The notes: generated from the sequence alone by a model not told the origin. A stretch of 55,007 bases of DNA from Candidatus Coatesiibacteriota bacterium (GCA_020348885.1 CP070755.1:1730779-1785785), one strand, 5' to 3'; positions 1-8,753 are shown, counted from the stretch's first letter. Numbers and translations are program-made.

Positions 1-1023
1 GGTTCGAGTCCTGTATGGTCAGCCACGACTTACCGCGGCCCGAGTCCCGGCTCCGAGCCGGAGAATCAGGTAGTTATGGGCCTGGCCGAGTCGTACGGCT
101 TCATAAGCGCCATTTCCTTCCACTCTTACGGCGAATACATACTCAAACCCTGGTCGTACATCGACGATTACACGGACGACGACGAACTCTTCGACGATAT
201 GATGGCCGTAATGAACGAACAAATCTACGAACACTTGGGCCATTATTATACGACCGGCAATTCGATGGATACTCTTCACTACTTAATGAACGGCGAGTTT
301 TCCGACTATATGTACGGTGAGTTCACCACGCTCGCGGTTACTGTCGAACTAAACTCGAGCGGCCAGGGCGGTTTCTATCCGGACGAATACTGGATAGAAC
401 CAACGTGCGAAATGATGAACGACGTTTTAATCGCTTGGGCTTCCCATTTCTACGACGACGCGACCGGAACGGAAATCGTTTACTTCACCGGGGAGTGGAA
501 CGAGAGACTGGTCGAGCTCTCATGGGACGTATCCGAGAGGTCGACGTTCGCAGGTTTCAACCTATATCGAGAGCCGGGCGACGGTTCCGGTAAGACTTTG
601 ATTAATGAGGTGTTAATAACCGGCGAACCTCCTTTTAAATACCTGGACACCGAGTCGTCGCCGGCGCTCTCGTACGATTATTACCTGGAAGCGCTGGACG
701 AATCGGGGGCAACGACGTCATACGGCCCGGTCCACCTTGACGCCCTCGGAGGGACGAAGACCGTTTTCGCCCTTTACCCGACGAGGCCGAACCCGGCCCG
801 CGACGTAGTGGCCTTCGGTTTCACCGTGCCAGAAGCGACCGACGGCGAGTTAGCCGTTTACGACATAACCGGCCGCAAGGTCGAAACGGTGGCCGAAGGC
901 CCCTTCGACGAGGGATACAACGAATATACGGCCGACCTATCGGACCTGCCGTCGGGCATTTACGTATATCGGTTGGTCGCCGGAACGGATTCCGCGGCCA
1001 AGAAGATAGTCGTGAACCGGTAA
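1..1023 (+). CDS. Secreted M14 zinc carboxypeptidase, 5'-truncated by window edge
   Basis: The reading frame is open from base 1, so the N-terminal half (signal peptide and HxxE zinc motif) lies outside the window. The visible part has the third zinc-ligand His in the SFHSYGE motif and the catalytic Glu in TVELNSSGQGG, both typical of peptidase family M14. A fibronectin-like segment follows, then a type-A C-terminal domain: a PNP motif, VYDITGRKV, and an end in GIYVYRLVAG...KKIVVNR. This tail is known from FlgD-Ig/T9SS-type secreted proteins. The next gene is a close paralogue along the whole visible length, so this is a tandem duplication. It probably acts outside the cell on peptides. A clear terminator follows. 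Confidence 0.88.
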   Translation, partial: GSSPVWSATTYRGPSPGSEPENQVVMGLAESYGFISAISFHSYGEYILKPWSYIDDYTDDDELFDDMMAVMNEQIYEHLGHYYTTGNSMDTLHYLMNGEFSDYMYGEFTTLAVTVELNSSGQGGFYPDEYWIEPTCEMMNDVLIAWASHFYDDATGTEIVYFTGEWNERLVELSWDVSERSTFAGFNLYREPGDGSGKTLINEVLITGEPPFKYLDTESSPALSYDYYLEALDESGATTSYGPVHLDALGGTKTVFALYPTRPNPARDVVAFGFTVPEATDGELAVYDITGRKVETVAEGPFDEGYNEYTADLSDLPSGIYVYRLVAGTDSAAKKIVVNR

Positions 1024-1058
1024 GCTCGAAGGTTAAATAAGAATAACGTAAACGAGGA

Positions 1059-1085
1059 CCCCCGAGAAGCGTCGGGGGTTTTTCT
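1059..1085 (+). terminator. Rho-independent terminator after first M14 gene
   Basis: A 7-bp stem CCCCCGA/TCGGGGG with a 6-base loop is followed by TTTTT. It lies 36 bases after the stop codon. Confidence 0.85.
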
Positions 1086-1127
1086 TGTATTCGCGACGAT
1101 ACGGGCTCCTTATATTGACGAAAGTAT

Positions 1128-1156
1128 TTGACCGGCCACCCGAAATCGTGTAAACT
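1128..1156 (+). promoter_or_regulatory. Sigma70-type promoter of second M14 gene
   Basis: TTGACC at 1128-1133 and TAAACT at 1151-1156 are separated by exactly 17 bases. The predicted start of transcription is near 1163, about 45 bases before the ATG at 1209. The promoter shows that the second peptidase copy can be transcribed on its own. Confidence 0.6.
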
Positions 1157-1208
1157 ACGCTGGCGTTACACATAAAAACACGCAACCTTAAATACTCAGG
1201 AGAAAGCT

Positions 1209-2984
1209 ATGAAATCGATCACAGGCTTACTGATTATTACCCTCACACCATTAATATTCGCGTCGGCCGCATCCGACGTCGTAAGTTGGGCCCGGGTTTA
1301 TACCCCGACGGAAGACGCGTTCGAGTCTGTCGTGTACCGGCACGACCTGGACATAGCTTCGGGCCGGCGCGCCGAATACGTTGAAGTAATCGCGCCCCAA
1401 TCGAAGCTGGACGCCATTGGATACGCGTACGAATACCTCCAATACGATTGCCTTTCGCCCGAGTCCTTCGCCGGCCGCGGATACGCCGGGTACCACAACT
1501 ACGACGAACTTTTAACCGACCTGAACGCGCTGGCCGACAAGTACCCGGACATATGTACCCTTACTAATACGGGACAGGGCCACGTCGGTCTCGGCGACAT
1601 CTGGCTACTCAAGATATCCGACGACGTGGCCGAGGACGCCACCGACGAAGCGGACCTGCTGATAACCGGCGTACACCACGCCCGGGAACCGATGTCGCTA
1701 GAAGTCCCGCTGGCGTTCGCCCAGTATCTGTGCAACAACTACGACACCAAACAGGGCGTCCAGGACGTCGTGGATAAATTGGAATTCTACATAATGCCGT
1801 TGATGAACGTCGACGGTTACGTTTATGATGACGTGGAAGGCGAACGGAATTACTGGCGTAAAAACGGCTACGACTGGCCGGGCGAAGAACCGTACGACTT
1901 CGGTAGCGGTAGAGGTACCGGCGTGGACCCGAACCGGAATTATACGTATATGTGGGGTTACGACGACTACGGGTCGGACTCGGACCCGTACGGCCAGACT
2001 TACCGCGGCCCGAGCGCCGGGTCCGAACCGGAGAACCAGATAGTAATGGACCTGTCCTGTGAGAAGCGTTTCAAAGCCGCGATAAGTTATCACCAGCACG
2101 GCGAGTTAATCCTGAGACCCTGGGGTTACATCGACGCTTACACCGACGACGACGATAAATTCGTCGAGATGTCGGAGGTTATCAACGACGTTATAAACGA
2201 ACACGGCCGGGACTATGAAATTATCGCCGGTTGGGAGTTCTATAACACCAACGGCGACTTCGTCGACTACATGTACGGCGAACACGGCGTCCTGGGAATA
2301 ACGATAGAACTAAACTCGTCGGGTCAGGGCGGCTTCTACCCGGACGAGTCGTGGATTGAACCGACGTGTAATATGATGACGGACGCGATGATGGCCTGGG
2401 CCGAGTGGTGTATTAACGAGTTCACCGACGTGGAGCTCGATTACTTCACCGCCGAATGGAACGACGGGTCCGCCGAGCTATCGTGGGACGTATCCGACGG
2501 TTCGACGGCCGCCGGTTTCAATTTATACCGGGAGCCGGACGATGGGACCCGTAAAACCCTGGTAAACAGCGAGCTGATCTCCGGAGAACCTCCGTATAAA
2601 TACGTGGACGCCACCGCGTCGCCGGCGGTCTCGTACGATTACTATCTGGAAGCGTTGGACGGAACGGGGGCCGCGACCACCCACGGCCCGGTTCACCTGG
2701 AAGCGTCGGGAGGAACCAAAACCGCGTTCGCCCTGTACCAAACAACCCCGAACCCGACGGCGGGCGCGGCGATTTTCCGTTTCTCGGTCGCCGACGACTC
2801 GGACGTCGAGCTAACCATCTATGACATCTCCGGGCGTAAAGTACTAACGGTCGCCGACGGGCCGTTCGCAACCGGCGAGCACTCGGTTGCCGCCGACCTT
2901 TCGTCGATAGCTCCAGGCGTTTACGTATACAGGCTTATCGCTGGCGGCGAAAACGCGGCCAGAAAACTAGTCGTAACGCGGTAA
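1209..2984 (+). CDS. Secreted M14 zinc carboxypeptidase with type-A C-terminal sorting-like domain
   Basis: This 591-residue protein starts at an ATG preceded by AGGAGA and has a signal peptide (about residues 1-20). Zinc ligands are His157 and Glu160 (HARE) and His295 (SYHQHGE); the catalytic Glu367 lies in TIELNSSGQGG. All M14 catalytic landmarks are therefore present. A fibronectin-like segment (about 410-500) and a type-A C-terminal domain (about 505-591: PNP, IYDISGRKV, GVYVYRL, ending in LVVTR) follow. In Bacteroidota such tails direct type IX secretion; here that role is inferred. It is probably an exported carboxypeptidase that scavenges peptides. It is the intact copy of a tandem pair and has its own promoter and terminator. 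Confidence 0.93.
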   Translation: MKSITGLLIITLTPLIFASAASDVVSWARVYTPTEDAFESVVYRHDLDIASGRRAEYVEVIAPQSKLDAIGYAYEYLQYDCLSPESFAGRGYAGYHNYDELLTDLNALADKYPDICTLTNTGQGHVGLGDIWLLKISDDVAEDATDEADLLITGVHHAREPMSLEVPLAFAQYLCNNYDTKQGVQDVVDKLEFYIMPLMNVDGYVYDDVEGERNYWRKNGYDWPGEEPYDFGSGRGTGVDPNRNYTYMWGYDDYGSDSDPYGQTYRGPSAGSEPENQIVMDLSCEKRFKAAISYHQHGELILRPWGYIDAYTDDDDKFVEMSEVINDVINEHGRDYEIIAGWEFYNTNGDFVDYMYGEHGVLGITIELNSSGQGGFYPDESWIEPTCNMMTDAMMAWAEWCINEFTDVELDYFTAEWNDGSAELSWDVSDGSTAAGFNLYREPDDGTRKTLVNSELISGEPPYKYVDATASPAVSYDYYLEALDGTGAATTHGPVHLEASGGTKTAFALYQTTPNPTAGAAIFRFSVADDSDVELTIYDISGRKVLTVADGPFATGEHSVAADLSSIAPGVYVYRLIAGGENAARKLVVTR

Positions 2985-3002
2985 CTCGCTTCGGCCGACG
3001 GA

Positions 3003-3029
3003 AAAACGCCGGCTTCGGGCCGGCGTTTT
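3003..3029 (+). terminator. Rho-independent terminator after second M14 gene
   Basis: ACGCCGGC pairs with GCCGGCGT around a TTCGG loop. The hairpin is flanked by an A-run on the left and TTTT on the right, so it may work in both directions. Confidence 0.85.
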
Positions 3030-3054
3030 CACATACCGGCCGGGTAAAAACCGC

Positions 3055-3083
3055 TGGACATACGTATATGTATTCTTTAAAAT
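3055..3083 (+). promoter_or_regulatory. Promoter of TSUP-TolC operon
   Basis: TGGACA (3055-3060) and TAAAAT (3078-3083) are separated by 17 bases. Each hexamer matches the sigma70 consensus at 5 of 6 positions. The expected start near 3090 gives a leader of 90-140 bases depending on the start codon used. Confidence 0.55.
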
Positions 3084-3178
3084 AAACTAACCTTAAGCGG
3101 TCGCCGGCGCCGGCCCGGCAATAGGGGCAATAAGTACCCAGTCCTTAAAGCGCGGAACGGTACCATAACCGGTGGAGG

Positions 3179-4195
3179 ATGAGCGTTTACACGAATATAG
3201 CGCCTCGACCTAAAAAGGTTTCTGGGAAGATGGACCGATATCGACATCAACAGGACGACCCCTACCACCCGCACGACCCGAGCCTGGTCCGGAAGGAGCG
3301 GAAGCTCCGTTTTCTGAGCGTCCTGCGGCCCCTGTCCGTCACGGCGGTTATCGTAATAGTCCTTACGGTTATTTTCCTATTGTTTCCGTATGAACCGCCG
3401 GTAGGTGTAGAACCTGCGCACGAAGCAATGCCGCTTCTCTCCTGGTCGGCGCTACTCATTCTCGTCCTGGGGTTTTTATCCGGATACTTAGACTCAAGTA
3501 TCGGTATGGGTTACGGAACCACCTTGGCGCCCGTATTACTACTTATCGGTTATCATCCCATGCAGATAGTCCCGGCGATCCTCGTATCCGAACTGCTGGC
3601 GGCCGGTACCGCAACTTTCGCCCATCACAGCTTCGGTAATGCGGATTTCCGTCCCGGAACTCGCGACTTCAAAGTCGGTATAATTCTCGGGACGTGCTCG
3701 CTGGTAGGCGCGGTATCAGCGGTGATCGTCGCTATATCGGTACCGCCGATATTCTTAAAAACGTGGATCGCCGGTATGGTCCTTGTCGTAGGCATACTTA
3801 TCCTCACACACGCCGACCGGGTGATACCGTTCGGCTGGTGGAAAATGCTGGTATTCGGTTTGGGGGCGTCTTTCAATAAGGGGCTTACCGGCGGCGGCTA
3901 CGGCCCGCTCGTTACCGGCGCACAGCTCCTCAGCGGCGTCCGCAGTAAAACGGCCGTAGCGATAACGGCGCTTGCCGAGGGCATGACCTGCGTAGTGGGA
4001 GCGGTAATGTACTACCTTACGTGCAAATCCATCGACTGGTCGCTGACGCCGCCGCTAATCCTGGGAGTATTGTGCGCGGTTCCGTTCGCGGCACTCACTG
4101 TCCGTCTGCTGGAAGCGCGAACTCTAACTATTCTGATAGGTTTCGCAACGATAATCCTGGGTACGGTAACGCTTTTAAAAGTCTGGGTGTTTTAA
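3179..4195 (+). CDS. TSUP (TauE/SafE) family membrane transporter
   Basis: This is an integral membrane protein of up to 338 residues with about eight hydrophobic helices after a charged N-terminal tail of about 50 residues rich in His, Arg and Lys. The family motifs of TSUP permeases are visible: G-Y-L-D-S-S-I-G-M-G-Y-G-T in the first repeat and a related glycine-rich G-L-T-G-G-G-Y-G-P in the second. The family moves sulfite, sulfonates or other small anions; the substrate cannot be read here. The ATG at 3179 directly abuts its GGAGG, which is poor spacing, so the ATG at 3230 (MDRYRHQQ) is an alternative start. It ends 4 bases before a TolC-family gene, an unusual partner. Confidence 0.85.
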   Translation: MSVYTNIAPRPKKVSGKMDRYRHQQDDPYHPHDPSLVRKERKLRFLSVLRPLSVTAVIVIVLTVIFLLFPYEPPVGVEPAHEAMPLLSWSALLILVLGFLSGYLDSSIGMGYGTTLAPVLLLIGYHPMQIVPAILVSELLAAGTATFAHHSFGNADFRPGTRDFKVGIILGTCSLVGAVSAVIVAISVPPIFLKTWIAGMVLVVGILILTHADRVIPFGWWKMLVFGLGASFNKGLTGGGYGPLVTGAQLLSGVRSKTAVAITALAEGMTCVVGAVMYYLTCKSIDWSLTPPLILGVLCAVPFAALTVRLLEARTLTILIGFATIILGTVTLLKVWVF

Positions 4196-4199
4196 AGAT

Positions 4200-5504
4200 A
4201 TGCGCGTTTTAACAACGGTATTTATACTCGTACCGGCGGCGGCTTGCGCCGCTTCTTTTTCACTGGACGAAGCGGTAGTCCGCGCACTCGAAACGGACGA
4301 GGGTTATTCGGCGGCCCGTTTCGCCGTCGAAGCCGCCAGCGGCGGAGTTGAAGCGGCTCGGGGCGCCTACTTCCCGACGCTAACCCTGGATGCGGCGGTT
4401 GTAAAAACGGTCGGCGTTCCCGAACGAACTATTGATATTCCCCTCGGCCTCCCCGTCGAGTTCTCGGTCCCGATGGGTTTCGAAGAACAGATAACCGCAG
4501 GCGCAACAATCTCGCAGACCCTCTGGGCCGGCGGGCGCATTACCGGCGCTTACCGGAGCGCCAAGGAACGGCTCAGGTTGGCGGCCGCCGACGAAAGCCT
4601 CGCGCGGGCCGAAGTTATCTATGCTACGAAACGGGCGTATTACGACCTGATACTCGCCAGAGAAGTCGCAGCGGCCGAAGAAGCGTCTCTGGAAAACGCG
4701 CAGAGCCACCTGGCGGCCACCGAAAAGCGACTGGCCGCCGGTCTCGTGTCCCGCTACGAAACAATGCGGGCCGAAGTCGAGGTGGTCAACGTATCCGCCG
4801 CGGTTGACGACGCGTATGCCCGGGTCCGGGCCGCGGAACTGTCCCTCGCCGCTCGTTTGAACCTGCCGCTGGACGAGCCTTTGGACCTGACCGACGGTTT
4901 CGCCGCGGATCGCTACCCGCCGGACCTCGAGACGGCCCTAGCCACGTCGGCGGACCGGCCGGAGTTGGAAAAAATGACCGCCGAAATAAAGGCGAACGAG
5001 CGAAGCATCGAGCTGGCGCGGGCAGCCGACAACCCGTCGCTCGGGGTCAGCGCCCGCTTCGAAGAGTACGCCCTGGACTTCACGGGGGACCCGGACCTGT
5101 GGGACGAGAAGTGGACGTTCACCCTAGGATTCTCGTGGCCCCTTTTCGACGGGCTGGCGACCCGGGGTCGGGTCCGTAGCGCCCGGGCGGCGTTGGACGC
5201 TCTCCGGGAAACCGAAACCGCGACGGCCGAAGCCGTCGAGTTGGAGGTCCACGTAGCGTACGAGAACGCGCTGGCCGCCGGAAAGTCAGCCCGGGCCGGC
5301 GCCGAGAACGTGGCGCTGGCCGAAGAAGCCCTCAAGATAGCCGAAACGGGATACGCGGCCGGGACGATGAGCTACCTGGAGTTGCTGGATGCGCGAAACG
5401 CGCTGACGACCGCGCGGCTGGGTTACGCGACCGCCCTCTATAATTACAACGTCGCGCTCCTGGACTTGGAGCGCGCCAGCGGGACGCTGGTCGGGAAGTA
5501 TTAG
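4200..5504 (+). CDS. TolC-family outer membrane efflux protein
   Basis: This 434-residue protein has a signal peptide (about residues 1-19) followed by two OEP repeats rich in long alpha-helices. Recognisable landmarks are FSLDEAVVRAL at the mature N-terminus, the WAGGRI-type turn leading into the periplasmic helices, FSWPLFDG in the second half, and GTMSYLELLDARNAL near the end. TolC proteins form trimeric outer-membrane channels linked to inner-membrane exporters. The start codon lies 4 bases after the TSUP gene, so the two are probably co-transcribed. No adaptor (membrane fusion) gene lies beside them. MacB-type permeases are 22 kb away and may or may not be partners. Confidence 0.9.
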   Translation: MRVLTTVFILVPAAACAASFSLDEAVVRALETDEGYSAARFAVEAASGGVEAARGAYFPTLTLDAAVVKTVGVPERTIDIPLGLPVEFSVPMGFEEQITAGATISQTLWAGGRITGAYRSAKERLRLAAADESLARAEVIYATKRAYYDLILAREVAAAEEASLENAQSHLAATEKRLAAGLVSRYETMRAEVEVVNVSAAVDDAYARVRAAELSLAARLNLPLDEPLDLTDGFAADRYPPDLETALATSADRPELEKMTAEIKANERSIELARAADNPSLGVSARFEEYALDFTGDPDLWDEKWTFTLGFSWPLFDGLATRGRVRSARAALDALRETETATAEAVELEVHVAYENALAAGKSARAGAENVALAEEALKIAETGYAAGTMSYLELLDARNALTTARLGYATALYNYNVALLDLERASGTLVGKY

Positions 5505-5527
5505 ACCGGCGCCCCCCTTAAAAGCTT

Positions 5528-6079
5528 TTATTCAACCCATATCCTTTTGAATACCACAGACCCGCCGTTGACCTCGTTCGCGCCCCAGGAAGACGTATAT
5601 TCTCCCGACTCGCCCGGGCCGTCGGCGGTACCGGACGCGTATCCGAGTTCGAACCGGCCTTTCGCCGCCGGTTTTATCTTGACTTCTATGGTAAAGCCCA
5701 TGTTCGCGCTAGTCTTCGACGAGTATTTTTCGCGGCTTATAAAATACGTCCACGGGTAATTGCCTTCCCCGCCGTAGCCGGGCGCGTCAGTAATGTCCGT
5801 ATCGGGACACTCCACCCATTTCGGTTTGATATCCTTGCCCTTGACGGTCTTGACTTCCGTTATTTCCCACCCCTTCGGGACGGAGAACCCGAGTAAACCG
5901 TATAAGAACGTCTCGGGTTCCTCCTCGCCGCCGGATTCGGCAAGACGGAGTTCTACCGTCGTAGTAAACTCCTTACCAGCTTCGGCTTCGTACGGTTGGT
6001 CCAGAGAAACAATGGTTATACAACCGGATACGATAAACGCCGACAAACCTATTAACGCTGCCGTCCTTGCGAACCTCAT
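5528..6079 (-). CDS. Putative lipoprotein of unknown function
   Basis: This 183-residue protein has a signal peptide ending in a lipobox (V-S-G-C, Cys at about residue 19), so it is predicted to be lipid-anchored. The mature part is beta-rich. It opens with LDQPYEAEAGKEFTTTVEL, which resembles an Ig/CARDB-like domain for binding or scaffolding, but I do not recognise the family. It starts 16 bases downstream of hisS on the same strand with a GGAG ribosome site, so it is likely the second gene of that operon. It converges on the TolC gene with only 23 bases between; no clear terminator is seen there. Confidence 0.75.
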   Translation of the reverse strand: MRFARTAALIGLSAFIVSGCITIVSLDQPYEAEAGKEFTTTVELRLAESGGEEEPETFLYGLLGFSVPKGWEITEVKTVKGKDIKPKWVECPDTDITDAPGYGGEGNYPWTYFISREKYSSKTSANMGFTIEVKIKPAAKGRFELGYASGTADGPGESGEYTSSWGANEVNGGSVVFKRIWVE

Positions 6080-6095
6080 AGTAATCTCCGTTTCG

Positions 6096-7424
6096 TCAGC
6101 AACCGTGCTCGGTCAAAAGAACTTCCGCCAATTTCGTCTTCGGCACTTCCTTCTGTTCCCGTTTCGCCATGTCTTTAAGTTGGACGGCGCCGGCGGCCGC
6201 CTCGTCCGGGCCGACGACCACCACGAACGGTATCCCCCGCGCCTCGGCGTACGCAAGCTGCTTGCCCAGCTTCACGTCCGGCTTCATAAACGTATCGCAC
6301 GTGATGCCGGCGGCCCGCATGTCCCGCGCTACGGCTAACGACTCTCCCAGTGTACTCTCGTCGAAGACGGTTACCAATACCGAAACGCGGGTAGGCGCGG
6401 CCACCGACCGGCCCGTTATTTCCAGGACCGCTACGATACGCTCCAACCCTATGGTCGTCCCGGTGGCCGGAACGTCCTGTCCGGCGAGAAGCCCGACGAG
6501 CCCGTCGTACCGCCCTCCGCCGGATATGGACCCGACCTTCGGCTCGTCTATGTAGGTCTCGTATATCGGGCCGGTGTAATAGTCCAGGCCCCGGACCATC
6601 CACAGATTGAATTCGTAGTTGGCTTTATCGACACCCGATATCTCCAGGTATTTTAACAACTCGCGGGACTCGGCGACGCCTTCCGACCCTATATCGGAAT
6701 TTTCTAACAAACCCTCGACGTCGTCCAGTACCTGCGTAGGTTCGCCGGAGATTTCGAGTACCGAAAGGAGTTTGTTAGCCGCGCCCTTCGGGACGCCCCG
6801 GTCAGCGAGTTCCTTGCGGACGCCTTTCAGTCCCACCTTCTCGAGTTTGTCTATCGCCTGCATCGCCGTCGGGCCAAGCTCCGCCGGGACGCCGGCGTAC
6901 TCCTCCAACCCGGCCAGTATCTTCCGATGATTGACCATCACCCGGAACCGTTCGAAGCCGACGGCGTTCAGGCAGTCGCAAGTTATCGCGACCATCTCGG
7001 CATCGGCCAGCATCGACGCGCTCCCGACACAGTCCACGTCGCACTGGATGAACTCACGGAAGCGGTCCTTCTGCGGCTTATCGGCGCGCCAGCACGGCTG
7101 TATCTGGTACCGTTTGAACGGAAGCGGTAGGTCCCGGTTCGTCGCGACGACCCTGGCCAGCGGAAGGGTCAAGTCGTAGCGAAGCCCCAGGTCCACGGCG
7201 CCACGCTCGCCGGCCTCGCCGCGTTTGATTATCCGGAATATAAGCTTATCGGCCTCCTCGCCGTACTTACCGGTGAGGACGTCAATACGTTCGATGGCCG
7301 GCGTCTCCAGCGGCTCGTAACCGTACCGCTCGAAGACGCTTTTAATCGCCGCGGTTACTGATTCCCGCAGGGCCATATCGGCCGGCAGGTGGTCACGCGT
7401 GCCTTTTGCGATTTGGGGTTTCAT
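6096..7424 (-). CDS. hisS: Histidine--tRNA ligase
   Basis: This 442-residue class II synthetase charges tRNA-His. Motif 1 region begins with GTRDHLPADM. Motif 2 is the CWRADKPQKDRFREF segment. The histidine-binding motif is LDYYTGPIYE, the GGRYDGLV loop follows, and an anticodon-binding domain fills about residues 345-442. Length is usual for HisS. The start ATG lies about 55 bases after a good promoter whose leader can form a hairpin (see separate entries). The lipoprotein gene 16 bases downstream is probably co-transcribed. Confidence 0.96.
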   Translation of the reverse strand: MKPQIAKGTRDHLPADMALRESVTAAIKSVFERYGYEPLETPAIERIDVLTGKYGEEADKLIFRIIKRGEAGERGAVDLGLRYDLTLPLARVVATNRDLPLPFKRYQIQPCWRADKPQKDRFREFIQCDVDCVGSASMLADAEMVAITCDCLNAVGFERFRVMVNHRKILAGLEEYAGVPAELGPTAMQAIDKLEKVGLKGVRKELADRGVPKGAANKLLSVLEISGEPTQVLDDVEGLLENSDIGSEGVAESRELLKYLEISGVDKANYEFNLWMVRGLDYYTGPIYETYIDEPKVGSISGGGRYDGLVGLLAGQDVPATGTTIGLERIVAVLEITGRSVAAPTRVSVLVTVFDESTLGESLAVARDMRAAGITCDTFMKPDVKLGKQLAYAEARGIPFVVVVGPDEAAAGAVQLKDMAKREQKEVPKTKLAEVLLTEHGC

Positions 7425-7444
7425 AGCAATCTAATTTCGGGTAG

Positions 7445-7464
7445 CGGCGATTTTCGAATCGCCG
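7445..7464 (-). promoter_or_regulatory. Hairpin in hisS leader
   Basis: An 8-bp perfect stem (CGGCGATT with AATCGCCG) closes a 4-base loop, placed between the predicted transcription start and the hisS ATG. No run of T follows on the minus strand, so it is not a terminator. It could be an operator or RNA element for control of hisS. Its function is unknown. Confidence 0.4.
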
Positions 7465-7486
7465 TTCGGCGCTTTACCGAAAAGGG

Positions 7487-7515
7487 ATTATAAGGGAATG
7501 ACCCAGTTTATGCAA
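7487..7515 (-). promoter_or_regulatory. Promoter of hisS
   Basis: On the minus strand TTGCAT (7510-7515) and a perfect TATAAT (7487-7492) are separated by 17 bases. The predicted start is near 7480. Confidence 0.65.
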
Positions 7516-7530
7516 ATTAAAAGTCGGGTA

Positions 7531-7558
7531 AAAATAAAGCCGCCCGACGGGGCGGCTC
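7531..7558 (-). terminator. Terminator of glycan-binding lipoprotein gene
   Basis: The minus-strand stem AGCCGCCC/GGGCGGCT with a 4-base loop is followed by TTATTTTT. It starts about 20 bases after the stop codon. Confidence 0.85.
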
Positions 7559-7577
7559 TTCGCCCATATGGGTTAGT

Positions 7578-8621
7578 TTACCACACCTCGATCTCGCTTA
7601 TACAACAATCCTCCCACTTCGTCCCCGGTTTAACCTCCTCGATGGTCAGGCGGATGGTCTCGGCGCGGACAGTGGTTACGCGCGCGTCATCGTTAAACCA
7701 TTTCCCCAGGTAATCGCTGTGTAGGGTTTTGGACGGCGGCGGGAAAACAACGTATCCGGCTTCGTTGTCGCCATCCAATATCACCGACATCTTTATCGGG
7801 TGGGCGTTCCCGGCCATAGTCGCTTCGCTTTCGGCATACCCGCCCCAGACCCGTATCCCGCGTACGCTGATAGGGGCGTTTGCCGTAAGTTCGACCCACT
7901 CGCCAACGCCTAAACCGTCGACCCCCTCGGCCCAGGCGGTGGAGCGATCGCCATCTATCAGCTTGCCGGGACCGAAGTAGTCGGCCGGATTGCCCGTTTC
8001 GGTGAGAGTACTGGACGCAGTAACCGTGAAAAGGTGCTTCACTTCGCCCGGATACTGCATATAAACGTACGACCCCAATGGCGGATTAGCCAGGTGCACC
8101 GGCTCCCCTTCCCCGTAATGTTCGATATACATAGAACATGCTCCCCAGTCCTCGCCCGGGTTGAGGTCGTGGCTCAGGTCGTGCATCTTGTTATAAGCTA
8201 TCCAGGCTCCCTCGTAGGAACGGTCGATTAGATTAACGCAATGCTCAATCCGCTTGACCGTTTCAGCGGCCAACGATACCTCCAACAGGTCGCCGTAGCT
8301 CATTCCGGCCGAGGTAAGTACGTATATATAATCCGGTTTCTCTAAACGAAACGCCTCTTTGGGCGTAGAGAACCCATAGGCGATAGGGCCGTAGCGGTTA
8401 TCTCTTTCCGGTAGGGTGTAGACGTAAAGCTCCTCGGTATCGTGATTGACCACCAGCTCGTATTCGCCGGCGAAGGTGGTCAGGGAGACCTCACCGGCGT
8501 TATCTTGCGGCGCCCCGCCTCCGGCGGCGATAGAGCCGCTTCTATCGTCACGGTTACCGCCGGCGCAACCGACGGCTATAACTAAAGCAAACAACGAGGC
8601 CGTCTTAATTAACGTCTTCAC
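7578..8621 (-). CDS. Lipoprotein with C-terminal NADase-type glycan-binding (discoidin-like) domain
   Basis: This 347-residue protein starts at GTG with a GAGGGG ribosome site. The signal peptide ends in a lipobox (A-V-G-C, Cys about 19), so it is membrane-anchored. The middle part (about 45-200) is an unrecognised domain with several Tyr and His residues. The last about 150 residues match the NADase-type glycan-binding module of the discoidin/F5-8C fold: ASSTL near its start, LIDGDRSTAWAEGVDGLG, GIRVWGGYAES and a closing DCCISEIEV. Such modules bind sugars. The protein is probably a surface lipoprotein that binds glycans or recognises its own envelope. It has its own promoter and terminator. 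Confidence 0.82.
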   Translation of the reverse strand: MKTLIKTASLFALVIAVGCAGGNRDDRSGSIAAGGGAPQDNAGEVSLTTFAGEYELVVNHDTEELYVYTLPERDNRYGPIAYGFSTPKEAFRLEKPDYIYVLTSAGMSYGDLLEVSLAAETVKRIEHCVNLIDRSYEGAWIAYNKMHDLSHDLNPGEDWGACSMYIEHYGEGEPVHLANPPLGSYVYMQYPGEVKHLFTVTASSTLTETGNPADYFGPGKLIDGDRSTAWAEGVDGLGVGEWVELTANAPISVRGIRVWGGYAESEATMAGNAHPIKMSVILDGDNEAGYVVFPPPSKTLHSDYLGKWFNDDARVTTVRAETIRLTIEEVKPGTKWEDCCISEIEVW

Positions 8622-8680
8622 GGTTTCTCATCCCCTCTTCTTCCTCGTTTACCTTTTATTTTAGATAGTACCATTTCGGG

Positions 8681-8709
8681 ATTATACGGAAACGAGCAGG
8701 ACTATTCAA
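8681..8709 (-). promoter_or_regulatory. Promoter of glycan-binding lipoprotein gene
   Basis: On the minus strand TTGAAT (8704-8709) and a perfect TATAAT (8681-8686) are separated by 17 bases. The predicted start is near 8674, giving a leader of about 50 bases. Confidence 0.65.
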
Positions 8710-8724
8710 AGAAAAAGTCGGGTA

Positions 8725-8753
8725 AGAAAAAACCGCCTGACTTGGGCGGTTTC
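8725..8753 (-). terminator. Terminator of ammonia-lyase gene
   Basis: The minus-strand stem AAACCGCC/GGCGGTTT with a 7-base loop is followed by TTTC. It lies about 23 bases after the ammonia-lyase stop codon. Confidence 0.85.

Noticed and set aside
7425-7480. T-box riboswitch upstream of hisS
   Set aside because: No T-box consensus or specifier loop was seen; only a simple hairpin without a terminator.
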